Positions 45,506 through 53,817 of a stretch of DNA of 64,000 nucleotides are shown here, one piece after another. The stretch covers positions 1 through 64,000 of the forward strand of contig JBEKYM010000007.1 in the NCBI GenBank assembly GCA_049510975.1, read 5' to 3'. The notes under the pieces are model-generated. The model ran no database searches and was not told where the DNA came from. It saw nothing but the letters and a program-made list of their open reading frames with translations. The DNA is from JAKACA01 sp049510975 (lineage in GTDB: Bacteria; Actinomycetota; Acidimicrobiia; Acidimicrobiales; Bog-793). The position numbers were made by a program, and so were the translations under genes. Position 1 is the first letter of the stretch. Each line of letters opens with the position of its first letter.

Positions 45506-47682
45506 GGGCGAGCCACCAGCGCTTCCTCGGTCGTGATGTGCCCGTCCTCGAGGTGGATGAGGCGCTCGCCGAGGACTTCGGCGTCGTCGAGGTCGTGCGT
45601 GACGACGACGACGGCGACACCGGACAGCCGGCGGAGGCTTTCGAGTGTGCGCGCCAGCGAGCTGCGCGCTTCGTCGTCGAGGCCGGCATAGGGCTCGTCG
45701 AGAACGATGAGATCGGGCTTGCGAACGAGCATGCCGGCGAGGGCCACGCGGCGCTGCTCGCCGCCGGAGAGATCGTCGACCCGGCGCGGACCCATCGTGT
45801 CGGGATCGAGGCCCACCGCCAGCAAGGCGCGGCGAGCCCGATCCTCGTCCGCCCCGAGCCGGACGTCGGCCATCACGCGGGGACGGAGCAGCTGCAGCCG
45901 GGCGTGTTGAAAGGCGATGCCGACGCGCCCCGGCTGGCCGGCGATCGGCTCGCCCTCGAGGAGGGCGCTCCCCTCTGTCGGCACCGTCAGGCCGGCGAGC
46001 AGCCAGGCGAGCGTGGACTTGCCCGATCCGTTCGGCCCGGTCAGCACGACGCCCTCGCCCCGCCAGAGCTGGAGGTCGATGCCCTCGAGCGCCCGGTGCG
46101 CCCAAGGTGAGCCTTGGGCGTAGACGTAGCCGACCCCATCGAGGGTGACGAGCGGCTCGCCGTCATGGCGGCGGGCGACAGTCGGAGGCGGGACGGTCCG
46201 GGCGGTGTCGCCCGCCGGTGTCGCCCGGTTCGGCGCCGGCGGGGCGTTGGGGCGAAAGCGCGGAGTGGGCTTGGGCGAAAGGGCAAGCGCGAACGACGAC
46301 GAGGGGACCGGCGACGCGTCCGGCTTCGGGCCGGCCTCGGGGCGCATGTCCAGCACCTCGTCGGCCATGGCGGCCTCCTCCACGCGGTGAGTGACGTGAA
46401 CGACGGCGATACCGCCGGCGGCGAGCTCACGCAGCAGGTGCACGACCCCCTCGCGCCCCGGGCGGTCGATCATGGCGGTCGCTTCGTCGGAGACGAGCAG
46501 GCGAGGCGAGCGAGCCAGCGCCGAGGCGATGGCGAGCCGCTGCAGCTCGCCGCCCGACATCGTCGAGGTCTCCCGGTCCTCGAAACCCTCCAGGCCCACC
46601 CGCGCCAACAGCCCGGCCACGTCCGGGCGTTCGTCGGACGGCAGGCCCCACACGATGTCGTCGCGGACGCGCACGCCGAGGACTTGGCTCTCGGGGCGCT
46701 GGAACACGATGGCCGTGCCGCCGACGACGCCGAGGCCGGCCGGGCCCGAGCGCTCGACGGTGCCGGAGCGAGGCTCCAGCCGGCCGGCGAGGATGCGCAC
46801 GAGCGTCGATTTGCCACATCCGTTCGGCCCGACCACGGCGAGGAAACGTCCCGCCTCGAGACTGAGGCTGACGTCGCTCAAGGCGTCGGTGTCTGCACGC
46901 GGGTAGCGATAGGAGATGTGCTCCACACGCACGGGCACCGGCTGCGGCTCTGCGGCGACGGTGGCGCCGCGGGGCTTGCGTCGTTCGACGGCTTCGTCGG
47001 CGACCGGTGCCGGCACGTGGCGCCGCACCTCGACCAGCAGGATGCGCAGGCGCAGGCAACCGAGCGCCACGATCGTGATGATGGCGATCTCGGCGATCGG
47101 GAGCGAGAGCCACCAGTGGGTGATGGACCAGTTGAGGACGGTGTTTCCTCGGCGGGAGAGCGAGCCGAGCCCGATCGCCTTCAGGAGGTTGGCGACGAAG
47201 TTCCACAGGATCTTGATCTGGGCGAACGACAGCTTCCGGTAGCCGGCCGAGGCGGCATCGAGGGCGTCGGTGAGCGCCGCCAGCGGCACTCCCACGACCA
47301 GCACCGTGAAACCGACGCTCGGCAGCGGCGCCCACCGCCGGCGGAAGGCGATACCGACGGAGAGCCCGAGCCCGCTGGCGATGGCCACCGGCACCATGAT
47401 CCCGATGCCGCCGACGAGCGACGCCACCGTGGAGGCGGCCACCGCCGAGACGAGAGCGGCCCGTAGGCGGTGCCGGGCGGCCAGCACGGCAAAAGGGATG
47501 ACGGCCAGCGCCTGGAAGAGTCCGGCGATCCCGATGGGAGCGAACCATCCGATCACCTCCATCACGAGGGCGAGGTCACCGAGAACGGCCGCTTCGGCCA
47601 GCTCGCTCGGCCGGAGCGGCCCGTGACGGACCGGTGGCCGCCGATCGGCAGCCTGAGCAGCCGTCACGGCGTCGGTGTCCAC
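45502..47682 (-). CDS. ECF transporter S component fused to two ATPase domains (S-A-A')
   Basis: Vitamin- or metal-type ECF importer core in one polypeptide, about 726 aa. The N-terminal 230 residues are an S-like substrate-capture domain with five or six membrane helices (GLFQALAVIPFAVLAARHRL, GGIGIMVPVAIASGLGLSVG). First ATPase: Walker A VVGPNGCGKSTLVRILAG, signature MSGGELQRLAIASAL, Walker B-like LLVSDEATAMID (Ala for Pro after DE). Second ATPase: LTGPNGSGKSTLAWLLAG, LSGGEQRRVALAGML, LIVLDEPYAGLDD. A Pro-rich linker joins them. The start is uncertain (GTG 47682 or nearby). Fusions of this kind are known in mycobacteria. Substrate unknown. Confidence 0.87.
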   Translation of the reverse strand: MDTDAVTAAQAADRRPPVRHGPLRPSELAEAAVLGDLALVMEVIGWFAPIGIAGLFQALAVIPFAVLAARHRLRAALVSAVAASTVASLVGGIGIMVPVAIASGLGLSVGIAFRRRWAPLPSVGFTVLVVGVPLAALTDALDAASAGYRKLSFAQIKILWNFVANLLKAIGLGSLSRRGNTVLNWSITHWWLSLPIAEIAIITIVALGCLRLRILLVEVRRHVPAPVADEAVERRKPRGATVAAEPQPVPVRVEHISYRYPRADTDALSDVSLSLEAGRFLAVVGPNGCGKSTLVRILAGRLEPRSGTVERSGPAGLGVVGGTAIVFQRPESQVLGVRVRDDIVWGLPSDERPDVAGLLARVGLEGFEDRETSTMSGGELQRLAIASALARSPRLLVSDEATAMIDRPGREGVVHLLRELAAGGIAVVHVTHRVEEAAMADEVLDMRPEAGPKPDASPVPSSSFALALSPKPTPRFRPNAPPAPNRATPAGDTARTVPPPTVARRHDGEPLVTLDGVGYVYAQGSPWAHRALEGIDLQLWRGEGVVLTGPNGSGKSTLAWLLAGLTVPTEGSALLEGEPIAGQPGRVGIAFQHARLQLLRPRVMADVRLGADEDRARRALLAVGLDPDTMGPRRVDDLSGGEQRRVALAGMLVRKPDLIVLDEPYAGLDDEARSSLARTLESLRRLSGVAVVVVTHDLDDAEVLGERLIHLEDGHITTEEALVARP

Positions 47683-47759
47683 CCTCTCAGGCTTGCAGAT
47701 CGGCCGGCCCGATCGTGACCACCACTCCGTTCGGGCGGGTACCGCACCCGCCGGCGGCC

Positions 47760-47821
47760 CATGCACACTTCGCCGGGCGGCGCCGGCGGCCATGCACACT
47801 CCGCCGGGCGGCGCCGGCGGC
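47760..47821. repeat. 31-bp tandem duplication upstream of tRNA-Leu
   Basis: Two 31-bp units, 47760-47790 and 47791-47821, differing by one base (CACACTTCGCC versus CACACTCCGCC), each containing GGGCGGCGCCGGCGGC. They lie between the ECF gene start and the tRNA promoter. Confidence 0.85.
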
Positions 47822-47824
47822 AGC

Positions 47825-47830
47825 TACGCT
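47825..47830 (+). promoter_or_regulatory. -10 element of tRNA-Leu
   Basis: TACGCT, 9 nt before the first base of the tRNA gene. Confidence 0.5.
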
Positions 47831-47839
47831 CGTGGCTCG

Positions 47840-47922
<83 letters not shown>

Positions 47923-47947
47923 CCCTCAGATCAGGACGTCGAGGAGC

Positions 47948-47987
47948 GCTCAGTCCCGCCGGCCTCGACCGGCCGGCGGCTCTGAGC
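47948..47987 (+). terminator. two-part hairpin after tRNA-Leu
   Basis: Inner stem CGCCGGCC/GGCCGGCG (47957-47964 with 47971-47978) and outer stem GCTCAG/CTGAGC (47948-47953 with 47982-47987), separated by 3-nt internal loops. A strong structure 26 bp after the tRNA, without a long T-run. Confidence 0.5.
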
Positions 47988-48064
47988 AGCGTCTTCATGC
48001 AGAACACGTTCCCGCGGGAACGTTCCGCCGGCCGGCCAGGCCCATCCAGTGGCGACCGCTTCGA

Positions 48065-48070
48065 TAAATT
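48065..48070 (+). promoter_or_regulatory. -10 element of the zinc-ribbon protein gene (leaderless type)
   Basis: TAAATT with an 8-nt spacer to ATG 48079. Confidence 0.5.
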
Positions 48071-48078
48071 CCTGCCTG

Positions 48079-49032
48079 ATGACGACGCCCTCTTCGGAGC
48101 CCGATCCACGAGCCGCCGGCGACGGCCACTTGGACCAGCTCTTTGCTCTCAACCGGCTGCTCGTCCAGCGGGCATCTGCCGCAACCACGGACGAAGGCGA
48201 TGCAGCGGTCGTGTCGCCGGTGCCGGGCGCTCCGCCGGCGGTTCCCGCCGTCTCCGCCGAGATCGCCAACGCCAACGAGCATTTCAACGTGTTCACCGCA
48301 CAAGCCCGCGAGCTCGAGTCGTCCATCGGCCGAAACGAGACCGTCACGAGTGATCAGATCGGCAACCTGCTCGACAACGCCCGTGCCTGGGTCGATTACT
48401 TCGGCCCCGACGGCCCGCTGTGGAGGGGTTTCCCACCCTCGGTGTCACCGCAGGTATACGTGGACGCCCATGCCCGGGTGAGTCAGCTGCAACGAGTCGC
48501 TCAGCAGTGGGTCGATTACCTGCAGCCGCTTTGGGAGAAAGGCGCCTCCGTCTCGCAAGACCGCGCCCGTCAAGAGGAGGACTGCCTGCGACAGGTGAGT
48601 CAGGCCGAGGCGACGGTGAGACAGCGGCAGGTCTCGTTCTCGCTCAACTCGGCCAGCCTGTCTCCAGCACAGATGCAGAGCTACATCCAAGAGCTGAACG
48701 ACATCCTCGCCACGGCGCAAGGCTGGGCGGCGACGGCGCCCACAGCGGCCTGCTCCCAACGGATCCAACAGCTCATCGCCCAGATCGCCAACGTGCAGAG
48801 CACGTTCGACTTCACGCTCCGGAGCCGCTCCGCCTACGGCGGTCCCTTGCCAGGAGCGCTCCCACCGTCGGGATGGAGCGCGGGGTCGGGACGGCCTGGG
48901 CCGGGCAGTCCCGAGTGGTTCCAGGGGATCACCGGCATGAACTGCTACTGGTGCGGGCAGAGCTTGACCGGGCTTCCGGCTCCGGTCGTCGTCTGCCCGA
49001 ATTGCGGCCGGTTTCCCGAACCGCAGCTCTGA
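48079..49032 (+). CDS. helical protein with C-terminal zinc ribbon, unknown function
   Basis: Unrecognised 317-aa soluble protein. The N-terminal quarter is Ala/Pro-rich; residues about 70-265 look mostly helical and Gln-rich (QARELESSIGRNETVTSDQIG, AEATVRQRQVSFSL, QRIQQLIAQIANVQ). A Gly/Pro linker leads to a zinc ribbon C-Y-W-C ... C-P-N-C over the last 40 residues. A frame extending to 48049 exists, but ATG 48079 sits 8 nt from a TAAATT hexamer. The tRNA-Leu lies upstream and two small genes on the opposite strand follow. No signal peptide or membrane helix. Confidence 0.75.
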   Translation: MTTPSSEPDPRAAGDGHLDQLFALNRLLVQRASAATTDEGDAAVVSPVPGAPPAVPAVSAEIANANEHFNVFTAQARELESSIGRNETVTSDQIGNLLDNARAWVDYFGPDGPLWRGFPPSVSPQVYVDAHARVSQLQRVAQQWVDYLQPLWEKGASVSQDRARQEEDCLRQVSQAEATVRQRQVSFSLNSASLSPAQMQSYIQELNDILATAQGWAATAPTAACSQRIQQLIAQIANVQSTFDFTLRSRSAYGGPLPGALPPSGWSAGSGRPGPGSPEWFQGITGMNCYWCGQSLTGLPAPVVVCPNCGRFPEPQL

Positions 49033-49036
49033 GCAG

Positions 49037-49327
49037 TCAGCCTTCGGAGCTGCCGGCCCCCGCCTTCAACTGTGCCTTGATCTCGCTGACGTCGGCCTCG
49101 ATGCGTTCGACCGCTGCCAGGATCTTCTCGAGCACGTCGCTCTGCGGGCCGAGAGGCGCGACAGCCGCTTCCGGGTGCTTGGAAGTCTCCTCCATCTGGC
49201 GCAGTGCCGTGGCCGCAGCCACGCCGAACTGCTTGCTGCGATCGGCCACCTGTCGCAGGACATCGATGAAGACACCCATGCCTGGTGCCGGCGCAGCGTC
49301 CTCGTTGACCTCGTCGCCATCGCTCAT
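49037..49327 (-). CDS. small helical protein, unknown function
   Basis: Unrecognised 96-aa acidic protein. The segment VFIDVLRQVADRSKQFGVAA and the C-terminal SDVLEKILAAVERIEADVSEIKAQL look like amphipathic helices, the latter a short coiled coil suited to oligomerisation. No membrane helix. ATG 49327 is exactly six bases from TACCGT, the leaderless pattern. It converges with the zinc-ribbon protein gene (4 bp apart) and is preceded on the same strand by another small unknown gene. Confidence 0.7.
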   Translation of the reverse strand: MSDGDEVNEDAAPAPGMGVFIDVLRQVADRSKQFGVAAATALRQMEETSKHPEAAVAPLGPQSDVLEKILAAVERIEADVSEIKAQLKAGAGSSEG

Positions 49328-49333
49328 GGCGCC

Positions 49334-49339
49334 ACGGTA
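49334..49339 (-). promoter_or_regulatory. -10 element of the small helical protein gene (leaderless type)
   Basis: TACCGT on the minus strand, 6-nt spacer to ATG 49327. Confidence 0.55.
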
Positions 49340-49378
49340 CTCCTGGCCGGCGGGGGCGAACGGTCGCCGCCGGATTCG

Positions 49379-49687
49379 TCACCCCTCCGGTGTCTGGTCC
49401 CAGGGCTGCACGGACTCCGGCGGCATGTACGGCGTGAACAGCCTGCCGTGGAGGCGGTGGTAGTGAGTCACCTCGACCTTGGCTCGCCGGGGGTCCATGC
49501 CTTCCAACACCGCCCACTGCTCGAGGTCGACGGCGGCGATGGGCGTCGGGCCGTAGCGTTTCGGCGGGTCGCACTCATGCCAGGCGTCCCCGTCGCCGCG
49601 CCCGAGCGCGAACACAGGAACGTGGGCATCCTCGACGCCGAGAAACCGCAACGACAGAGGAGCTTCGGGTTCGGTCATCGGCTCCAT
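49379..49687 (-). CDS. small conserved-looking protein, unknown function
   Basis: Unrecognised 102-aa protein: LSLRFLGVEDAHVPVFALGRGDGDAWHECDPPKRYGPTPIAAVDLEQWAVLEGMDPRRAKVEVTHYHRLHGRLFTPY. It has an even residue mix with several aromatic and His residues and strong codon structure, so it is probably a folded protein. Two start codons, ATG 49687 and ATG 49678, are three codons apart; the GAGCAT hexamer 7 nt before the latter is a weak -10 candidate. Divergent from the phosphatase-fold gene at 49780. Confidence 0.65.
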   Translation of the reverse strand: MEPMTEPEAPLSLRFLGVEDAHVPVFALGRGDGDAWHECDPPKRYGPTPIAAVDLEQWAVLEGMDPRRAKVEVTHYHRLHGRLFTPYMPPESVQPWDQTPEG

Positions 49688-49767
49688 GCTCGTGGGAGGT
49701 TCGGCACACAGGCTAACTCGGTGTCTGCGCCGGGCTGGGCCGGCGGCATCGACGGCACCGGCTCGAC

Positions 49768-49773
49768 TACCGT
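49768..49773 (+). promoter_or_regulatory. -10 element of the endonuclease/phosphatase-fold gene (leaderless type)
   Basis: TACCGT with a 6-nt spacer (CCCGCG) to ATG 49780. Confidence 0.6.
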
Positions 49774-49779
49774 CCCGCG

Positions 49780-50652
49780 ATGCCCGAACTGAGTGTGGCG
49801 AGCTTCAACGTCCACGCCGGCATGGACGGCTGGGGCCGGCCCTACGACCTCGTCGACACGTGCCGCCAGCTCGATACCGATGTCATCGTGCTGCAAGAGA
49901 CCTTCGCCCCCCTCGACAAAGCCAGCCAGGCCGACGAGCTCGCCGCACAGCTCGACTACCGATCCGTGGAGCTGCCGCTCGCCCGCGCCTGGCGGCGTGC
50001 GGAGGGGCTCTGGCACGGCCAGGGCTGGGAGCCCCGCAAGATCATGCCGACGACGCTGAAGGCGTTGCGGGTAGGTGGACGCGTCGACTTGAGCCGCCGC
50101 GATCTCGCCGGCTACGAGGAGGGCACGTGGGGCCTCGCCGTGCTGTGCCGCCCCCGCATCGTCACGTCCGAGGCGCTCCAGCTCGGCCGCCTGCATCGCG
50201 ATTTCACCCAACGGGGAGCCCTCGTCGTCGAGCTCGACGTCCGCGCTCCCGCCGACCCGCGAGAGACCGACGGGCCGGCCGCTAGCGGGCACCCCGGCGC
50301 CAGCCAGGACGAGAGCTCCGCCAAGCAGGACGGCAGGTTCACGGTCGTCGGGACGCATGCCGCCCACTTCACCGCCGGGTCGCCGTTCCAGCTGCGAAGG
50401 CTTCACCGCCAGCTGCCGAAGGACGGGTCGCCAGCCGCTCTCGCCGGCGACATGAACCTTTGGGGGCCGCCGGTGAGCCTCATGCTGCCCGGATGGCGCC
50501 GAGCCGTACGCGGCCGGACGTGGCCGGCATGGCGTCCCCACAGCCAGCTCGACCACATCCTCGTGAACCGATACGTCACGATCGTCGGCGGCGAGGTCGT
50601 GCACGCCGGCAACTCCGATCACCTCGCCGTGCGCGCCCGACTCCGGTGGTGA
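49780..50652 (+). CDS. endonuclease/exonuclease/phosphatase-family protein
   Basis: Predicted Mg-dependent phosphoesterase of the EEP (DNase I-like) fold, 290 aa. Family motifs are VASFNVHAGMDGWG near the start, DVIVLQETFAP with the metal-binding Glu, VVGTHAAHFT, ALAGDMNLWGPP and the C-terminal HSQLDHILVN...AGNSDHLAVRARL with the Asp-His pair. No signal peptide, so it acts in the cytosol unless exported otherwise. It may cleave DNA, RNA, a phosphoinositide-like lipid or another phosphoester. Leaderless start at ATG 49780. Stands alone between small unknown genes and the FASII operon. Confidence 0.88.
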   Translation: MPELSVASFNVHAGMDGWGRPYDLVDTCRQLDTDVIVLQETFAPLDKASQADELAAQLDYRSVELPLARAWRRAEGLWHGQGWEPRKIMPTTLKALRVGGRVDLSRRDLAGYEEGTWGLAVLCRPRIVTSEALQLGRLHRDFTQRGALVVELDVRAPADPRETDGPAASGHPGASQDESSAKQDGRFTVVGTHAAHFTAGSPFQLRRLHRQLPKDGSPAALAGDMNLWGPPVSLMLPGWRRAVRGRTWPAWRPHSQLDHILVNRYVTIVGGEVVHAGNSDHLAVRARLRW

Positions 50653-50720
50653 GCCACGATCGGCACCACAAAATCCCCAGCCCCAGGCCAAGATGCCGCC
50701 GGTAACCATTCCGCTCGGTC

Positions 50721-50790
50721 TACGGTCAAAGTAAGCGAAGGGGGAAGACTCCAGGCTCGTCCCTCGCGGGCCGGCAAGTCTTCGAGGAGG
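50721..50790 (+). promoter_or_regulatory. fabD leader: -10, inverted repeat and ribosome-binding site
   Basis: TACGGT at 50721-50726 could be the -10. An inverted repeat GAAGACT (50744-50750) / AGTCTTC (50777-50783) brackets a G+C-rich loop, and its right arm directly abuts GAGGAGG (50784-50790), the ribosome-binding site of fabD. Folding could affect translation of the whole operon. Confidence 0.4.
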
Positions 50791-50794
50791 TGCG

Positions 50795-52033
50795 GTGCTC
50801 GCGTTCACGTTTCCTGGCCAGGGATCACAACGACCGGGCATGGGCACGCCCTGGAAGGACCATCCTTCCTTCGAGCTGGCAGAGCAGGCGTCCGACATCA
50901 CCGGGCGCGACGTCGGCGAGCTCCTCTGCTCGGCTGACCTCGACACCCTCAAGCAGACCGACAACGCACAGCTGGCAACGTTCGTCCTCAGCCTGATCGT
51001 CCTCGACGGCGCCGAGCGCGTCGGCCTCGAGCCGGGTCTCTGCGCCGGGCACAGCCTCGGCGAGTACACGGCCCTCGTTGCTGCCGGCGCCCTCGACTAC
51101 GAGGACGCCCTCCGGCTCGTGGCCGAGCGGGGTTCGGCGATGCAGCACGCCGCCGAAGTCAACCCGGGCACGATGGCGGCGGTGCTCGGCATGGACGACG
51201 ACGCCGTCGAGTCCGCCTGCACCCTCGCCGAAGGCGACGTCTGGGTGGCCAACTACAACGCGCCGGGCCAAGTCGTCATCGCCGGCTCGATCGAAGCCGT
51301 GGCCGAGGCGGGGCTCATCGCGAAGGAGATGGGCGGCAAGAAGGTCCTGCCCATCCCGGTCGGCGGAGCCTTCCACACGCCACTCATGAACCCGGCCCGC
51401 GACCGCCTCCGCAAAGCGCTCGGCTCTGCCACGTTCCACGCCCCTGAGCCTGCCGTCGTCGCCAACGTCGATGCCCGGGCCCACACCGAGGCAAACGACT
51501 GGCCGCGGCTGCTCTCGGCTCAGCTGTGCAGCCCGGTCCGGTGGCGCCAGACCCTCGAGGCGCTCGTGTCCGCCGGCACCCAGACGTTCCTCGAGCTCGG
51601 GCCCGGCGGGGTCCTCACGGGTCTCTCCCGGCGGATACTGCCCACGGCAGAAGCCATCGCCGTCTCGGTGGCGACGCCCGATGACCTCGACCGCCTGCTC
51701 GAGTCGCTCGCCGGCCGCAGCGCCGCTCAGCAAGAGGCGATCGAGTCCCGCGTCGGCGAACGCTTCCACATGTCGGAGCGCCTCGTCGTCTCCCCCAAAG
51801 CCGGCCTCTTCGAGCCGCACGCCACCTTGACCGGGCTGATGCCGGGGCCCGGCGACGGCGAACGCTCGCCGGTGCAAGTGGAGGTCGGAGGGGTGATCGG
51901 GCTCGTCGGCGACACCGAGATCCGCTCGGCCTTCGCCGGCTCGCTCGAAGGGGTCCTCGTGCTCCCCGGCGAACGCGTCACCGCCGGGCAGCCCGTCGCC
52001 TGGCTGCGCGCCACGAGCAAGGAGGGTGGGTGA
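50795..52033 (+). CDS. fabD: malonyl-CoA:ACP transacylase with C-terminal biotinyl/lipoyl-like domain
   Basis: Loads malonyl groups onto ACP for FASII, 412 aa, about 100 longer than typical FabD. Catalytic Ser87 lies in GHSLGEYTAL, the active-site His in GGAFHTPLM, and the N-terminal FTFPGQGSQRPGMG is standard. Residues about 325-412 form an extra domain resembling a barrel-sandwich hybrid: ERLVVSPKAGLFEP and VGDTEIRSAFAGSLEGVLVL...VTAGQPVAWLR match the two halves of biotinyl/lipoyl domains, but the hairpin has no lysine, so it cannot be biotinylated in the normal way. GTG 50795 follows a GAGGAGG site. First gene of the operon; its stop overlaps the fabH start. Confidence 0.93.
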   Translation: MLAFTFPGQGSQRPGMGTPWKDHPSFELAEQASDITGRDVGELLCSADLDTLKQTDNAQLATFVLSLIVLDGAERVGLEPGLCAGHSLGEYTALVAAGALDYEDALRLVAERGSAMQHAAEVNPGTMAAVLGMDDDAVESACTLAEGDVWVANYNAPGQVVIAGSIEAVAEAGLIAKEMGGKKVLPIPVGGAFHTPLMNPARDRLRKALGSATFHAPEPAVVANVDARAHTEANDWPRLLSAQLCSPVRWRQTLEALVSAGTQTFLELGPGGVLTGLSRRILPTAEAIAVSVATPDDLDRLLESLAGRSAAQQEAIESRVGERFHMSERLVVSPKAGLFEPHATLTGLMPGPGDGERSPVQVEVGGVIGLVGDTEIRSAFAGSLEGVLVLPGERVTAGQPVAWLRATSKEGG

Positions 52034-52968
52034 CCATCTCGTACCCGGGCGCGGCCATCACCGGCTGGGGCCTTGCCCTGCCGGACAAGATCGTCACGAA
52101 TGCCGACTACGAAGCGCGTATCGAGACCTCGGACGCGTGGATCGTGGAGCGAACCGGCATTCGCGAGCGACGCCACGGCGGCACCACGGGCGGCCTTGCC
52201 GTCGAGGCGGGACAGGCGGCCCTCGACAAGGCCGGCATCGGCGGCTCCGACATCGACCTCCTCGTGCTCGCGACGACGACGCCCGACCAAGCCGTCCCGG
52301 CCACCTCGGCGACGGTGCATGCCAAGCTCGGCCTGACGGGGGCTGCCTTCGATCTGAACGCCGCCTGTGCGGGGTACGTCTACGGCGTGGTGACGGCCGT
52401 CTCCATGCTCGGTCTCGGCTACCGCCGCGCCCTCGTGATCGGGTCCGACACCCTCTCGCGCATCACCGACCAGGAGGACCGGGGCACAGCCGTTCTCTTC
52501 GCCGACGGCGCCGGCGCCGTCGTCATCGAGGCCCGGGACGACCGCCCCCTCCTGCTCTCCCACGACCTCGGCCTCGACGGCTCGCTCGTGTCCATCTTGT
52601 GCTGCGACCACGGCGGCTACATCTTCATGGAGGGTCGTGAGGTGTTCCGCCGGGCCGTGCGCGCCTCAGTCGACTCGGCCCAAAAGGTCCTCGACGCCGC
52701 CGGCGTCACCGCCGACGACATCGCCCTGTACGTGCCCCACCAAGCCAACCAGCGGATCATCGACGCCGCCGTGCAACGTCTCGGCATCGCTCCCGAGAAG
52801 GCCGCCATCGTGCTCGACCGCACGGGCAACACGTCGGCCGGCTCGATGGGAATCGCCCTTGCCGAAGCCGCCGACGAGGGTCGGTTGAAGGAGGGGGACC
52901 TGGTGCTGCTGTCGGGTTTCGGTGCGGGGATGACCTGGGCGAGCGCCGTGCTGCGCTGGGGATCGTGA
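52030..52968 (+). CDS. fabH: beta-ketoacyl-ACP synthase III
   Basis: Initiates fatty-acid synthesis by condensing acyl-CoA with malonyl-ACP, 312 aa. Catalytic triad: Cys113 in DLNAACAGYVYG, His in VPHQANQRII and Asn in RTGNTSAGSMG; start motif SDAWIVERTGIRERR is typical. GTG 52030 overlaps the fabD stop and its own stop overlaps fabG (both GTGA), so the three are coupled. CoA primer specificity is not readable by eye. Confidence 0.95.
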   Translation: MTISYPGAAITGWGLALPDKIVTNADYEARIETSDAWIVERTGIRERRHGGTTGGLAVEAGQAALDKAGIGGSDIDLLVLATTTPDQAVPATSATVHAKLGLTGAAFDLNAACAGYVYGVVTAVSMLGLGYRRALVIGSDTLSRITDQEDRGTAVLFADGAGAVVIEARDDRPLLLSHDLGLDGSLVSILCCDHGGYIFMEGREVFRRAVRASVDSAQKVLDAAGVTADDIALYVPHQANQRIIDAAVQRLGIAPEKAAIVLDRTGNTSAGSMGIALAEAADEGRLKEGDLVLLSGFGAGMTWASAVLRWGS

Positions 52969-53753
52969 GCAGTACGGACCTCTCCGGAGAGCCGGCGACC
53001 GACCCGAGTGAAGCGCCGGCGCCGGCGGGGCGTGTCGCACTCGTCACCGGCGGATCGAGGGGCATCGGGCTGGCATGCGCCCGGCGGCTGCAGCGCGACG
53101 GCTACCGCGTGGCGGTGACGTGGCGCACCGAGCCTCCGAGCCCCCTCGCCGGACCCGCCGGCAGCCACGACCTGCTCGCCGTTCGCTGCGACGTGAACGA
53201 CGCCGCCGAGTTGGAGCACGCCTTCGACGAAGTCGAGAATGCACTCGGCCCGGTGGAGGTACTCGTGTGCTCGGCCGGCGTCACCGACGACGCCCTCCTG
53301 CTCCGCATGACCGACGAACGCTGGAGCCGTGTGATCGACACGAACCTCACGGCCGTGTTCCGGTCCTGCAAGCGGGCGAGCGCCAAGATGGTGCGCGCCC
53401 GCTACGGGCGCATCGTGCTCATCTCCTCGGTGATCGCCATGCTCGGATCGGCCGGCCAAACGAACTACGCCGCCTCCAAAGCCGGCCTGATCGGCTTCGG
53501 CCGCTCGCTCGCCCGCGAGCTCGCAGGCCGCAACATCACCTGCAACGTCGTCGCCCCGGGTCTGGTGACCACCGATATGATCGCTGCACTGAGTCCCGAG
53601 CGCGTGGAGACCCTCACGGCGAGCGTCCCACTCGGTCGTGCGGCGGCGCCGGAGGAGGTGGCGGCGGCGGTGGCGTTTCTCGCCTCGGACGAGGCGGCCT
53701 ACGTCACCGGAGCAGTACTGCCGGTGGACGGTGGTCTCGGAATGGGCCACTGA
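52965..53753 (+). CDS. fabG: 3-oxoacyl-ACP reductase
   Basis: NADPH-dependent short-chain dehydrogenase of the elongation cycle, 262 aa with about 20 extra hydrophilic N-terminal residues. Cofactor motif VALVTGGSRGIG, NNAG-equivalent CSAGVTDDALLLRM, catalytic Ser-Tyr-Lys in LISSVIAML...TNYAASKAGL, and the C-terminal VTGAVLPVDGGLGMGH of FabG-type enzymes. Third gene of the FASII operon. Confidence 0.93.
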   Translation: MSSTDLSGEPATDPSEAPAPAGRVALVTGGSRGIGLACARRLQRDGYRVAVTWRTEPPSPLAGPAGSHDLLAVRCDVNDAAELEHAFDEVENALGPVEVLVCSAGVTDDALLLRMTDERWSRVIDTNLTAVFRSCKRASAKMVRARYGRIVLISSVIAMLGSAGQTNYAASKAGLIGFGRSLARELAGRNITCNVVAPGLVTTDMIAALSPERVETLTASVPLGRAAAPEEVAAAVAFLASDEAAYVTGAVLPVDGGLGMGH

Positions 53754-53817
53754 TCCGAGCGGCCTTCGCGACAGAGCGACACGACACGACAAGCACCGAC
53801 AACAAGGAGATTCCGAC

